Part shown: piece by piece, positions 1 to 7,144 of the stretch
Layout: each line of letters starts with the position of its first letter
Position numbering within the stretch: the stretch's first letter is position 1
Assembly: GCA_943331415.1 (NCBI GenBank)
Contig: CALQLM010000051.1
Location: forward strand, 1 to 7,288
Direction of reading: 5' to 3'
Length of the DNA: 7,288 bases
DNA from: Bifidobacterium breve
Lineage (GTDB): Bacteria; Actinomycetota; Actinomycetes; Mycobacteriales; Mycobacteriaceae
The notes under the pieces: model-generated
What the model was told of the DNA's origin: nothing
What the model saw: the letters and a program-made list of their open reading frames with translations, nothing else
The model's database searches: none
Made by a program: the position numbers and the translations under genes

Positions 1-545
1 CGACAGTGGCCGATGCCGCGGCTGGACATCGGATGCAGGCTGATGACATCGTCCTCGTCGGCGCACCGGGGACCGATCTGGCCCGGACGGCCTCTGATTT
101 CGGCCTGCCCGCCGGGGGGCACGTCTATGTCGGTTCTGCGTCCACCGATTCGATCACCAATCTCGCGGGAATGTCGGGACGTGTTCCCGGTGCCGGTTTC
201 ACGACCGAGCCGATCGGCCTGGGTGCTGACCCCGCCGCCGAAGGATTCGGATCGACCAGGTTTAAAGCTGAGGTCACGGGGTGGACCTTGGGATCGTGGG
301 GAGACCACGAGCACTACTTCGATAGCGGCTCGGAGTCGCTGTTCAGCATGGCCGATATCGCATCAGGTCACGGTGCGGCACTGCAGGAACACGGGATGAC
401 CGCTGCGCACCGCGACAGCATCCTCGGCCCGTTCGCCTCCCGACTGGGATTGCCGGACTGGAGCATTCCCGTCCTGGACCCGGAATTGCCCCGGCCCGCA
501 ACGAGCGGGCACTACCACGACCCGAGACCAGGTGCCGGGCCATGA
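1..545 (+). CDS. DUF1023-type alpha/beta hydrolase, C-terminal part (5' end outside window)
   Basis: This is the C-terminal portion of a probable alpha/beta hydrolase of the DUF1023 type common in mycobacteria; its substrate is unknown to me. The frame is open to the left edge. The first residues, TVADAAAG, are what normally follows the nucleophile elbow (GHSYGS-like), so the serine should lie just outside the window, and the GTG at position 6 is an internal valine rather than a start. A hydrophobic strand follows (DDIVLVGAPG). About 80 residues later comes GDHEHYFD (about 300-323), where the family usually carries its catalytic histidine; the histidine at 306-308 fits best. Then comes the typical ESLFSMADIASG helix. 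The protein ends at TGA 543-545, which overlaps the ATG of the lipoprotein gene, so the two are probably translationally coupled. The family call rests on motif recognition and is fairly secure; the enzymatic activity is not. Confidence 0.75.
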   Translation, partial: TVADAAAGHRMQADDIVLVGAPGTDLARTASDFGLPAGGHVYVGSASTDSITNLAGMSGRVPGAGFTTEPIGLGADPAAEGFGSTRFKAEVTGWTLGSWGDHEHYFDSGSESLFSMADIASGHGAALQEHGMTAAHRDSILGPFASRLGLPDWSIPVLDPELPRPATSGHYHDPRPGAGP

Positions 546-1048
546 GGACCGCTATCGCGGGGATCTGGCCGATCATCGTGGCGACATGCGCCGCGGCCGT
601 TGCAGGATGTGGAGTGATGATGTCCGGCGTTGTGAATCCGATGACACCGCAGCAATCCAGGAGCCAGGTCGTCGATGCGGCCAGAGAGGTCGTCGCAACC
701 CTGGGTCTTGACGTCGTCGAGGCGTGGTTCTGGCACTCCGCCTGTAACAGTCGTGGCGACCCACCCTTTCGGGGTCACATGCGAATCGGCTACCCGTTGG
801 CGGGAAGCTACGAAGCCGCCGATGCGCAGATATCCGCGATGGCGGCCACGCTCCAGCGCGCCGGATGGTCCGCTGACCCCACCTTCCACAGCCATGCTCC
901 CGCGCTGAAGAACAACAGTGTGATCGTGGTCCTGCGGCCGCAGGACCCCAACGCCGCTACCCGCGGCGTCGAGTTAATCGGTGAGTGTCGGGATCTGACC
1001 ACCACCATGGAAAGCCGAGGACCGGTCCAGCCTGTCGACCTGAGCTGA
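542..1048 (+). CDS. Small secreted lipoprotein (Lpp/Lpr-like), function unknown
   Basis: A 168-residue protein starting at an ATG that overlaps the upstream stop codon (ATGA), with no strong ribosome binding site of its own, which suggests translational coupling. Residues 1-22 form a signal peptide with one arginine at position 2 and a hydrophobic core, ending in the lipobox V20-A-G-C23. Cys23 would be lipidated and the protein held on the outer face of the membrane. The mature part has no enzyme motif I recognise. It has two further cysteines, C68 (in HSAC) and C149 (in GEC), spaced so that a disulfide is plausible, and a weakly basic helical stretch around residues 89-108. Small lipoproteins placed directly after DUF1023 hydrolases are, from memory, a recurring mycobacterial arrangement, so the two may act together at the envelope; that is an inference. 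Confidence 0.8.
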   Translation: MRTAIAGIWPIIVATCAAAVAGCGVMMSGVVNPMTPQQSRSQVVDAAREVVATLGLDVVEAWFWHSACNSRGDPPFRGHMRIGYPLAGSYEAADAQISAMAATLQRAGWSADPTFHSHAPALKNNSVIVVLRPQDPNAATRGVELIGECRDLTTTMESRGPVQPVDLS

Positions 1049-1118
1049 CGCCCGCGGTGGGTTGCCCGATTACTGTTCACCACTGGTTTGTCGGAACCTC
1101 AGATGGCAGCCACTCCGC

Positions 1119-1135
1119 GGTGCGATACTCGCACC
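1119..1135. repeat. Perfect inverted repeat upstream of glgP
   Basis: GGTGCGA-TAC-TCGCACC: two perfectly complementary 7-base arms around a 3-base centre, lying 39 bases before the glgP ATG in the gap after the lipoprotein gene. It could be an operator for a dimeric regulator, or a short RNA hairpin in the leader. There is no T-run after it, so a classical intrinsic terminator is unlikely. The repeat itself is seen directly; its role is unknown. Confidence 0.5.
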
Positions 1136-1158
1136 TGGATCACGGGCCGGGCCGATTC

Positions 1159-1164
1159 GGGGAG
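1159..1164 (+). promoter_or_regulatory. Ribosome binding site setting the glgP start
   Basis: GGGGAG lies 10 bases before the ATG at 1175. The reading frame stays open upstream to a TTG at 1088, but that start has no comparable site and would place the 1119-1135 inverted repeat inside the coding region. This favours 1175. Confidence 0.65.
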
Positions 1165-1174
1165 CACTGAACAC

Positions 1175-3694
1175 ATGAGCAAATCCATTCACACTCCGTC
1201 CACAGAACGGGCCGGCGCCACCTCGCCCGCCGGCGACGACGGAGATGTCCGCACGGCGATGACTGCCGACGGCCTTCGCACGGCGATCGAAGACCATCTG
1301 CGGTACTCGCTCGGACGACCCGCCGCACTGTTGGAACCCAAGCACTACTACCACGCTCTGGCGCTGGCAGTGCGGGACCGCATGCAGAAAAGGTGGACCG
1401 AGACCACCCAGACCTATCTCGATCTGAGTCGCAAAGTTGCCGTCTACCTCTCGGCGGAGTTCCTGCTGGGCCCGCACCTGGGCAACAACCTGCTGAACCT
1501 CCAGATCGAGGACGAGGCCCGCGCCGCCCTGTCCGCGCTCGGACAGGATTTCGACGAGGTGTTGGCCTGCGAGCAGGAACCGGGCCTCGGCAACGGCGGA
1601 CTGGGCCGGCTTGCGGCGTGCTATCTGGACTCGCTGGCCACCCTCGAGCGGCCCGCTGTCGGGTACGGCATCCGCTACGAATTCGGCATCTTCGATCAGG
1701 ACTTCGACAACGGCTGGCAGGTGGAGAAGACCGATAACTGGCTGGCCGAGCCCAATCCCTGGGAGATCGCCAAACCCGAGCTGAACTACGAGGTGAACTG
1801 GGGTGGCCGCACCGAGCGCTACCGCGACGAGAAGGGTAACGAACGGGTGCGCTGGATACCCGAGCGTGTCGTCAAGGGCGTCTACTACGGCACCCCGATC
1901 CAGGGCTACGGCGTGAACACCTGCAACACCCTGACGCTGTGGAGCGCCAATGCCGTGAACGCACTCGCTCTGGACGCCTTCAACGCCGGCGACTACTACC
2001 GAGCAGTCGAGGACCAGGTGGTGTCCGAGAACATCACCAAGGTGCTCTACCCCAATGACGAACCGGAGGTGGGTAAGCGACTTCGGCTGGCTCAGCAGTT
2101 CTTTTTCGTCTCCTGCTCACTCCAGGACATCCTGCACCTGCTGGAGGATTTCGCCGGCCTGTCGGCCCGGGAGCTTCCCAATCGCGTCGCCATCCAACTC
2201 AACGACACCCATCCGTCAATCGCCGTTGCGGAACTGATGCGACTGCTGATCGATGAACGCGATTTCGAGTGGGACGAGGCCTGGCGGATCACGGTCGCGA
2301 CGATGGGCTACACCAACCACACCCTGTTACCCGAGGCTCTCGAAACCTGGCCGCTGGCGATGTTCGCGCAGTTCCTGCCGCGGCACCTGCAGATCATTTA
2401 CGAGATCAACAGCCGCTTTCTCGACGAGGTACGTGCACGTTTCCCCGGCGACGAGGCACGCGTCCGGCGGATGTCGCTGATCGGTGAGGACGGGGCCAAG
2501 AGCATCCGAATGGCACACCTGGCCACGGTCGGCAGCCACGCCATCAACGGGGTCGCGGCAATGCACTCCGAACTGGTCAAGACCACCATTCTCAAAGACT
2601 TCTACGAGCTGTGGCCGGAGCGGTTCAGCAATAAGACCAACGGCGTGACACCGCGGCGTTTCATGGGCCTATCCAACCCCGGACTGCGCAAGCTGCTCGA
2701 CGACACCATCGGCGAGGGCTGGATGGTCGATCTGCAGAAATTGCGCGCGTTGGAACCCCTGGCCGGCGATCCGGAGTTCGGCCAACGCTGGCGGGCTGTC
2801 AAACGTGGGAATAAGGCGCGGCTTTCGGACTACGTCGTGAAAACGACGGGCGTCGCCCTGGACCCGGACTGGCTGTTCGACGTCCAGGTCAAGCGCATTC
2901 ACGAGTACAAGCGCCAGCACCTCAACGCCCTGCACATCATCACCCTCTATAACCGGCTCAAGCAGAACCCGGGTCTGGAGATCGCCCCACGAGCATTCGT
3001 CTTCGGCGGCAAGGCGGCTCCCGGGTATTACATCGCCAAGCTCATCATCAAACTCATCAACTCAATCGCTGAAACTGTCAATGCCGACCCCGATGTCAAC
3101 GATCGGATGCGGGTGGCATTCATCCCGAACTTCAACGTCCAGAACGGTCAGTTGATCTACCCCGCAGCCGACTTGTCTGAGCAGATCTCGACCGCGGGAA
3201 AGGAGGCATCCGGTACCGGCAATATGAAATTCATGATGAACGGCGCGCTGACCATCGGCACGCTCGACGGTGCCAACGTCGAAATGCGCGAAGAAGCCGG
3301 TCCGGAGAATTTCTTTCTCTTCGGGCTGACCGTCGACGAAGTGCACGAGTTACAGCGTCAGGGGTATCGGCCGCGCGAATACATCGCCCGCAGCGCAGAA
3401 CTCGCCGGAGCACTCACCTCGATCGCTGACGGTCGGTTCTCTCACGGCGATACCGAGGTCTTCGCGCCGCTGATCTCCAACCTCAGTGACCATGACCATT
3501 TCCTGGCTCTTGCCGATTACGCCGACTACATACGCTGCCAGGATGAGGTCAGCCGAACCTGGGTCGATACGCCGACCTGGACGCGCAAATCGATTCTCAA
3601 CTCCGCCCGCAGTGGGAAATTCTCCTCGGATCGCTCCATCGCCGAGTATTGCGATGAGATCTGGAATGTCGCGCCGGTGACCATCGCGGACTAG
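1175..3694 (+). CDS. glgP: Glycogen/alpha-glucan phosphorylase (GT35)
   Basis: A PLP-dependent cytoplasmic phosphorylase that removes terminal glucose from alpha-1,4-glucans with phosphate, giving glucose-1-phosphate. At 839 residues it is full length for the family. Seen in order: GNGGLGRL (139-146), NDTHP (343-347), NHTLLPE (381-387), KRIHEYKRQ (573-581, lysines and arginine around the PLP phosphate and substrate phosphate), and GTGNMKF with the PLP-binding lysine at K685, followed by NGALTIGTLDGANVEM. The C-terminal DYADYIRCQ segment is also typical. All key residues are present. The first 40 or so residues are low in motif content, and I see nothing equivalent to the animal phosphorylation site. 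The sequence is of the classical E. coli/animal type; as I recall, the M. tuberculosis GlgP (Rv1328) belongs to a different branch, so this may be a second or acquired phosphorylase. Maltodextrin phosphorylase (malP) is an alternative name. Confidence 0.95.
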   Translation: MSKSIHTPSTERAGATSPAGDDGDVRTAMTADGLRTAIEDHLRYSLGRPAALLEPKHYYHALALAVRDRMQKRWTETTQTYLDLSRKVAVYLSAEFLLGPHLGNNLLNLQIEDEARAALSALGQDFDEVLACEQEPGLGNGGLGRLAACYLDSLATLERPAVGYGIRYEFGIFDQDFDNGWQVEKTDNWLAEPNPWEIAKPELNYEVNWGGRTERYRDEKGNERVRWIPERVVKGVYYGTPIQGYGVNTCNTLTLWSANAVNALALDAFNAGDYYRAVEDQVVSENITKVLYPNDEPEVGKRLRLAQQFFFVSCSLQDILHLLEDFAGLSARELPNRVAIQLNDTHPSIAVAELMRLLIDERDFEWDEAWRITVATMGYTNHTLLPEALETWPLAMFAQFLPRHLQIIYEINSRFLDEVRARFPGDEARVRRMSLIGEDGAKSIRMAHLATVGSHAINGVAAMHSELVKTTILKDFYELWPERFSNKTNGVTPRRFMGLSNPGLRKLLDDTIGEGWMVDLQKLRALEPLAGDPEFGQRWRAVKRGNKARLSDYVVKTTGVALDPDWLFDVQVKRIHEYKRQHLNALHIITLYNRLKQNPGLEIAPRAFVFGGKAAPGYYIAKLIIKLINSIAETVNADPDVNDRMRVAFIPNFNVQNGQLIYPAADLSEQISTAGKEASGTGNMKFMMNGALTIGTLDGANVEMREEAGPENFFLFGLTVDEVHELQRQGYRPREYIARSAELAGALTSIADGRFSHGDTEVFAPLISNLSDHDHFLALADYADYIRCQDEVSRTWVDTPTWTRKSILNSARSGKFSSDRSIAEYCDEIWNVAPVTIAD

Positions 3695-3755
3695 CGCACC
3701 AGCACCGACTCACTCGTGGGCTCGTGCTCGAGTGGAGGGTAGCGGCAACTGCCAC

Positions 3756-3761
3756 TAGGAT
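3756..3761 (+). promoter_or_regulatory. Possible -10 element before the alpha/beta hydrolase gene
   Basis: TAGGAT fits the loose mycobacterial -10 pattern TANNNT and would start transcription near 3768, about 38 bases before the ATG at 3806. No good -35 hexamer is seen 16-19 bases upstream, so this is weak. If real, the hydrolase and phosphotransferase genes could be transcribed apart from glgP. Confidence 0.2.
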
Positions 3762-3795
3762 TGCGGTGTCGAATTGAATCCATCGGCCCGACCGC

Positions 3796-3800
3796 AGAGG
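3796..3800 (+). promoter_or_regulatory. Ribosome binding site setting the alpha/beta hydrolase start
   Basis: AGAGG lies 5 bases before the ATG at 3806. An in-frame TTG at 3761 and a GTG at 3800 also exist, but ATG 3806 has the best site and gives a length and N-terminus matching what I recall of Rv2715. Confidence 0.55.
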
Positions 3801-3805
3801 TGGAC

Positions 3806-4828
3806 ATGGCGAAACCAAAGTCCCATCTGAAATCGGTCGCTGATCCGACACCGCAACTGCGCTTCGAGACCATCCACGGCTACCGGCGGGCCTACCGCAT
3901 CGCCGGATCGGGCCCGGTTCTTCTGCTGATCCACGGAGTCGGCGACAACTCGACAACCTGGGAACCGATCCACAGCCGCCTCGCGCGCCGTTTCACCGTG
4001 ATCGCGCCCGACCTGCTGGGACACGGCCAGTCCGATAAACCGCGGGCGGACTATTCGGTTGCCGCCTACGCCAACGGTATGCGAGATCTACTGACTGTCC
4101 TCGACATTGAGCAGGCCACCGTCGTCGGGCATTCCCTGGGCGGCGGAGTGGCGATGCAATTCGCCTATCAGTTCCCGCAACTAGTGGAACGGCTGATCCT
4201 GGTGGGGGCGGGCGGGGTGACCGGCGACGTCAACATTGCGCTGCGGTTTGCGTCTTTGCCTGTCGGTGCGGAAGCCCTGGCACTGCTCCGCCTGCCACTG
4301 GTTCTGCCGGCCCTGCAAACCGCCGGACGGCTGCTGGGTGCAGTAGTCGGGTCCACGGGTATCGGCCGGGACATCCCGAACATGTTGCGAATCCTGGCTG
4401 ATCTGCCCGAGCCCACGGCATCGTCGGCGTTCACCCGGACCCTGCGGGCGGTCGTCGACTGGCGCGGCCAGGTGGTGACGATGTTGGACCGATGTTATCT
4501 GACTGAATCCGTTCCAGTACAGCTCATCTGGGGAGAGCAGGACGCGGTGATTCCGGTCAGCCACGCCCAGATGGCGCATGCCGCAATGCCCGGATCGCGG
4601 CTGGAGATCTTCGAGAAATCAGGGCACTTCCCGTTCCATGACAACCCTGACCGCTTTGTCGAACTGGTCGAGGCATTCATCGACTCCAGCGAACCGGCCA
4701 CTTATGACCAGGATGCACTTCGTGATCTGCTCCGCAAAGGCAGCGCAAAGGAGTCCGTGTCCGGATCGCGCGGTAGCCGAGTCGCTGTGCTCGACGCCAT
4801 CGAGGCCGACGAACGCAGCGCCACCTGA
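3806..4828 (+). CDS. Alpha/beta hydrolase, Rv2715-like
   Basis: A 340-residue cytoplasmic alpha/beta hydrolase, complete, with no signal peptide. The oxyanion-hole segment is LLIHGVGDNSTTW (H43-G44). The nucleophile elbow is VVGHSLGGG with S110, the acid is D246 in LIWGEQD, and the histidine is H274 in KSGHFPFH, so the triad is intact. A cap region of about 80 residues (roughly 140-225) sits between the core strands. From memory it follows the M. tuberculosis Rv2715 protein (about 341 residues) closely over nearly the whole length, including the HGYRRAYRIAGSGP start and the ERSAT end. The substrate is unknown; annotations of this group vary from C-C hydrolase to haloperoxidase-like and should not be trusted. 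It lies 111 bases after glgP and 74 bases before the phosphotransferase gene, all on the same strand. It may be a paralogue rather than the Rv2715 orthologue, because I do not recall Rv2715 next to glgP. Confidence 0.9.
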   Translation: MAKPKSHLKSVADPTPQLRFETIHGYRRAYRIAGSGPVLLLIHGVGDNSTTWEPIHSRLARRFTVIAPDLLGHGQSDKPRADYSVAAYANGMRDLLTVLDIEQATVVGHSLGGGVAMQFAYQFPQLVERLILVGAGGVTGDVNIALRFASLPVGAEALALLRLPLVLPALQTAGRLLGAVVGSTGIGRDIPNMLRILADLPEPTASSAFTRTLRAVVDWRGQVVTMLDRCYLTESVPVQLIWGEQDAVIPVSHAQMAHAAMPGSRLEIFEKSGHFPFHDNPDRFVELVEAFIDSSEPATYDQDALRDLLRKGSAKESVSGSRGSRVAVLDAIEADERSAT

Positions 4829-4902
4829 ATCCCGCCCCGCGCATGCCTCAGCGGTGAGATCGTAGAAGGCGAGGCACGCACGCTGACATAGGGAGATAGG
4901 GC

Positions 4903-6387
4903 ATGCTCGAGGTATCCGAGGTTGGCAACGCGATCGGTAAAGCGGAGTACAAGGCGGCCATCCCCGAGCTTCGGGTCGGGCTGATCAACGCTCAGTACGA
5001 TCTCCGCGACGCCAACTTCCCCGTGGTCATCTGGATCGCCGGTGACGATCGCCTGGCGGCCAACGAATTGGTCAACAGGCTCAACGAATGGATGGACTCC
5101 CGCTACGCCGACACCCGGGTCTTCGCCGATCCCACCGAAGAGGAAGCTCAACGGCCCCACCTGTGGCGGTTGTGGCGGTCATTGCCACCAAAGGGCAGGG
5201 CTTCGTTCTTCGTCGGCGGCCTGATGCGGGCAGCGAGTCTGCGCGCGGAGGGCGAGATCGACGAACCGGAGTTCTCAATCTGGTTGCGCCACATCTCGGC
5301 GATGCAGCATGCACTCGTCGCCGACGGTGCGTTGATCCTGAAGTTCTTCCTACACACCCCCGCGAAGGTGCAGAAGAAGAAATTGAAGAAGGCCGAGCAG
5401 CACCCGGAGTCAGGCTGGCAGGTGGACCAGCGCGACTGGGCGGCGCTGGACGCGCTCGGCCCGGTTCTGCCCATCGCTGAACGCATCCTGCGTGAGACCA
5501 GCGGACCGGGGGCACCCTGGACCATCGTGGAGTCCACCGACGCGCACTACCGCGACCTCACCGTCGCCAGAACGATTCTGTCCGCTCTGACCGCCCGACT
5601 CGCCGAGGAGTCCCGGTCACCCGGGTGGTCCCTGGCCGAATCGGTCTTCGGCGATATCGACGCCTCGGCCGATGTGTTGTCCGGCATCGATCTGTCGCAG
5701 ACATTGGATAAAGACGAGTACCGCACACAGTTGGGAAAACAACAGGGCCGATTACACCGGCTCGCACTTGAGGCCCGCCACCGCGGAGTGGGCACCGTTC
5801 TGGCTTTCGAGGGGTGGGACGCCGCAGGCAAGGGCGGGGTGATCCGGCGCATCACCGGCGCCCTGGAGGCTGGTGACTATCGCGTGATTCCGGTGGCCGC
5901 CCCTACCGAGGATGAGCGCAAGTACCACTACCTGTGGCGGTTCTGGCGCGATCTTCCGCCGGCCGGAAAGTTCGTCATCTTCGATCGCACGTGGTACGGC
6001 CGGGTGCTCGTGGAACGCGTGGAAGGCTTCGCCGCCCCGGCCGAATGGCAGCGGGCCTACGACGAGATCAACGACTTCGAAAGTCAGTTAGTCGAGCGGG
6101 GTTATCTGGTCGCGAAGTTCTGGTTGCACATCTCCCAGGAGGAACAACTGGCCCGGTTCAAGGCCCGCGAGGAAACGGCTTATAAGGCCCACAAGATCAC
6201 CGCTGAGGACTATCGCAACCGCGAGCGATGGGACGACTACATCAAAGCCGTCGACCAGACGATCCTGCACACCACGTCTGATGCCGCGCCGTGGCACGTG
6301 ATCCCCGCCAACGATAAGAGGCTGGCCCGGATCGCGACACTCAAAGCAGTCAACAAGGGATTAGCCCGAGTGCTGCGGGACAGCTGA
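4903..6387 (+). CDS. pap: Polyphosphate:AMP phosphotransferase (two-domain PPK2 family)
   Basis: Transfers a phosphate from inorganic polyphosphate to AMP, giving ADP, in the cytoplasm. At 494 residues it has the double-PPK2 length of the class II (PAP) enzymes. The C-terminal domain (about 265-494) looks active: Walker A GWDAAGKG (304-311, K310), Walker B region FVIFDRTWYGR (357-367, D361), then a lid rich in charged residues (about 413-443, with RFKAREE and YRNRERW). The N-terminal domain (about 20-240) keeps the fold landmarks, such as NRLNEWMD, LWRLWRSLPPKGR and LILKFFLH. However, its P-loop position reads GDDRLAAN (47-54), with no lysine, and its Walker B position reads SFFVGGL (101-107), so it is probably non-catalytic. 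ATG 4903 has GGGAG 7 bases upstream. Next to glgP it suggests joint use of polyphosphate and glycogen. A broader PPK2 nucleotide preference cannot be ruled out. Confidence 0.93.
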   Translation: MLEVSEVGNAIGKAEYKAAIPELRVGLINAQYDLRDANFPVVIWIAGDDRLAANELVNRLNEWMDSRYADTRVFADPTEEEAQRPHLWRLWRSLPPKGRASFFVGGLMRAASLRAEGEIDEPEFSIWLRHISAMQHALVADGALILKFFLHTPAKVQKKKLKKAEQHPESGWQVDQRDWAALDALGPVLPIAERILRETSGPGAPWTIVESTDAHYRDLTVARTILSALTARLAEESRSPGWSLAESVFGDIDASADVLSGIDLSQTLDKDEYRTQLGKQQGRLHRLALEARHRGVGTVLAFEGWDAAGKGGVIRRITGALEAGDYRVIPVAAPTEDERKYHYLWRFWRDLPPAGKFVIFDRTWYGRVLVERVEGFAAPAEWQRAYDEINDFESQLVERGYLVAKFWLHISQEEQLARFKAREETAYKAHKITAEDYRNRERWDDYIKAVDQTILHTTSDAAPWHVIPANDKRLARIATLKAVNKGLARVLRDS

Positions 6388-6396
6388 GCCCAGACC

Positions 6397-6416
6397 CGCG
6401 CCACCGGTCCGGCGTG
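6397..6416. terminator. Possible GC-rich hairpin between convergent genes
   Basis: CGCGCC (6397-6402) can pair with GGCGTG (6411-6416, one G-U pair on the + transcript) across an 8-base loop, 9 bases after the pap stop and just before the convergent exported-protein gene. The position suits a shared terminator of the T-run-less kind described in actinobacteria. The stem is short and its stability was not computed. Confidence 0.3.
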
Positions 6417-6421
6417 CGGCC

Positions 6422-7144
6422 TCAGTCGGCCAGATACTCTTCGCCGCCATTCGGGTAACCACCACCGGTGGTGGTGATGTGCACGTGGTCGAAGTGGCCG
6501 TAACCGGAGCCACTGGCTCCCCCGCCCGGCGTGTAATAGGTACCGCGCCAGATCACGTCCTGCACCCCGAACCGGCCGGCGTTATTCATTGCGTAAGCCA
6601 GAATCGCATCGCCGAGTGCGATGCCCTCGGCACTGCCGGCATTGGGAATCATGATGTCGACCGCCAGACCATTGGGATGCCACGGTTTGGCATCCGGGCG
6701 GACACCGATCATGGTGCGGATTTGCGGGAACGCGGCGCTGACGCTGCGCTCAACCAGAATCGTCTTGACTTGCATGCCACGCTCGCTGGCCACGCCAACC
6801 GGCAGCGATCGGGGTACCTGATCGACATGCGCGGCCTGAATCACAACGGGCTCCGGTAACGCATCCGGGACCGCGTCCACGTCGGCAGCGGGTACAGCGT
6901 CACCCATGAGATCCGGGAACGCATCAGGCACAACATCAGGCACAGCATCAGGAACCAACTCCGGGTGCGGCGCGGCCAGCATTTCCGAGCAGCACGTCAG
7001 TGCCTCGTCCGCGACGGGCGCGGCGGCCTCGCCGCCCGGGTTGGCTCCGGCGCCGGCGGCAAGAACCACGGCAACCGGCAGAACGACCGCCGCTGCGAGT
7101 ACCGACAACTTCATGAGCGCGCCAGACGATCGGGTTTCGAACAT
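6422..7144 (-). CDS. Exported LAS/M15-like DD-peptidase-fold protein with Pro/Asp tetrapeptide repeat
   Basis: A 240-residue protein read from the ATG at 7144. The N-terminus has basic residues at 5 and 12, a hydrophobic core (13-30) and a likely signal-peptidase I site after GAGA (34). Next come a CC pair (C51-C52) and a proline/aspartate-rich stretch (61-100) made of ten tetrapeptides such as PELV, PDAV and PDAF. The C-terminal domain (about 120-233) has WHPNGLAVD (H156, D163) and GHFDHVHI (D219, H220, H222). This HxxGxAxD plus HxH pattern is that of zinc LAS/M15-type peptidases acting on peptidoglycan, so a cell-wall role is plausible. Related exported mycobacterial proteins of unknown function come to mind, so activity is not assured. 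An in-frame GTG at 7210 and ATG at 7114 are alternative starts. None has a clear ribosome binding site; 7144 is preferred because of the -10 element just upstream. Confidence 0.82.
   Translation of the reverse strand: MFETRSSGALMKLSVLAAAVVLPVAVVLAAGAGANPGGEAAAPVADEALTCCSEMLAAPHPELVPDAVPDVVPDAFPDLMGDAVPAADVDAVPDALPEPVVIQAAHVDQVPRSLPVGVASERGMQVKTILVERSVSAAFPQIRTMIGVRPDAKPWHPNGLAVDIMIPNAGSAEGIALGDAILAYAMNNAGRFGVQDVIWRGTYYTPGGGASGSGYGHFDHVHITTTGGGYPNGGEEYLAD
6849..6968 (-). repeat. 12-base periodic repeat encoding ten Pro-Asp-type tetrapeptides
   Basis: Ten 12-base units in phase with the reading frame. The clearest are at 6921-6932 (GCATCAGGCACA), 6933-6944 (ACATCAGGCACA) and 6945-6956 (GCATCAGGAACC); the outer units have diverged. 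On the - strand they encode residues 61-100, mostly P-D/E-x-hydrophobic. The near-identical central units suggest recent slippage or duplication, so length may vary between strains. Confidence 0.75.

Noticed and set aside
1093..1098. GGAACC as an ECF-sigma -35 element before glgP
   Set aside because: No matching -10 (CGTT/CGTC-like) at 15-18 bases downstream; a single hexamer is not enough.
1088..1174. Upstream extension of glgP to a TTG start
   Set aside because: No ribosome binding site, no phosphorylase similarity in the extra 29 residues, and it would cover the inverted repeat; ATG 1175 has GGGGAG at a usable distance.
3701..3734. Hairpin after glgP (CACTCG 3711-3716 with CGAGTG 3729-3734; competing AGCAC 3701-3705 with GTGCT 3724-3728)
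   Set aside because: Six-base stem with a 12-base loop, a competing fold and no T-run; too weak to call a terminator.
4841..4879. Imperfect inverted repeat between the hydrolase and pap genes (GCATGCCTC with GAGGCACGC)
   Set aside because: One mismatch in nine pairs and a 21-base loop; could be chance in GC-rich DNA, and no T-run follows.
5088..5480. Long open frames inside pap and inside other genes on either strand
   Set aside because: They lie within clearly recognisable coding genes, show arginine/proline/serine-rich composition typical of shifted reading in GC-rich DNA, and have no family motifs.
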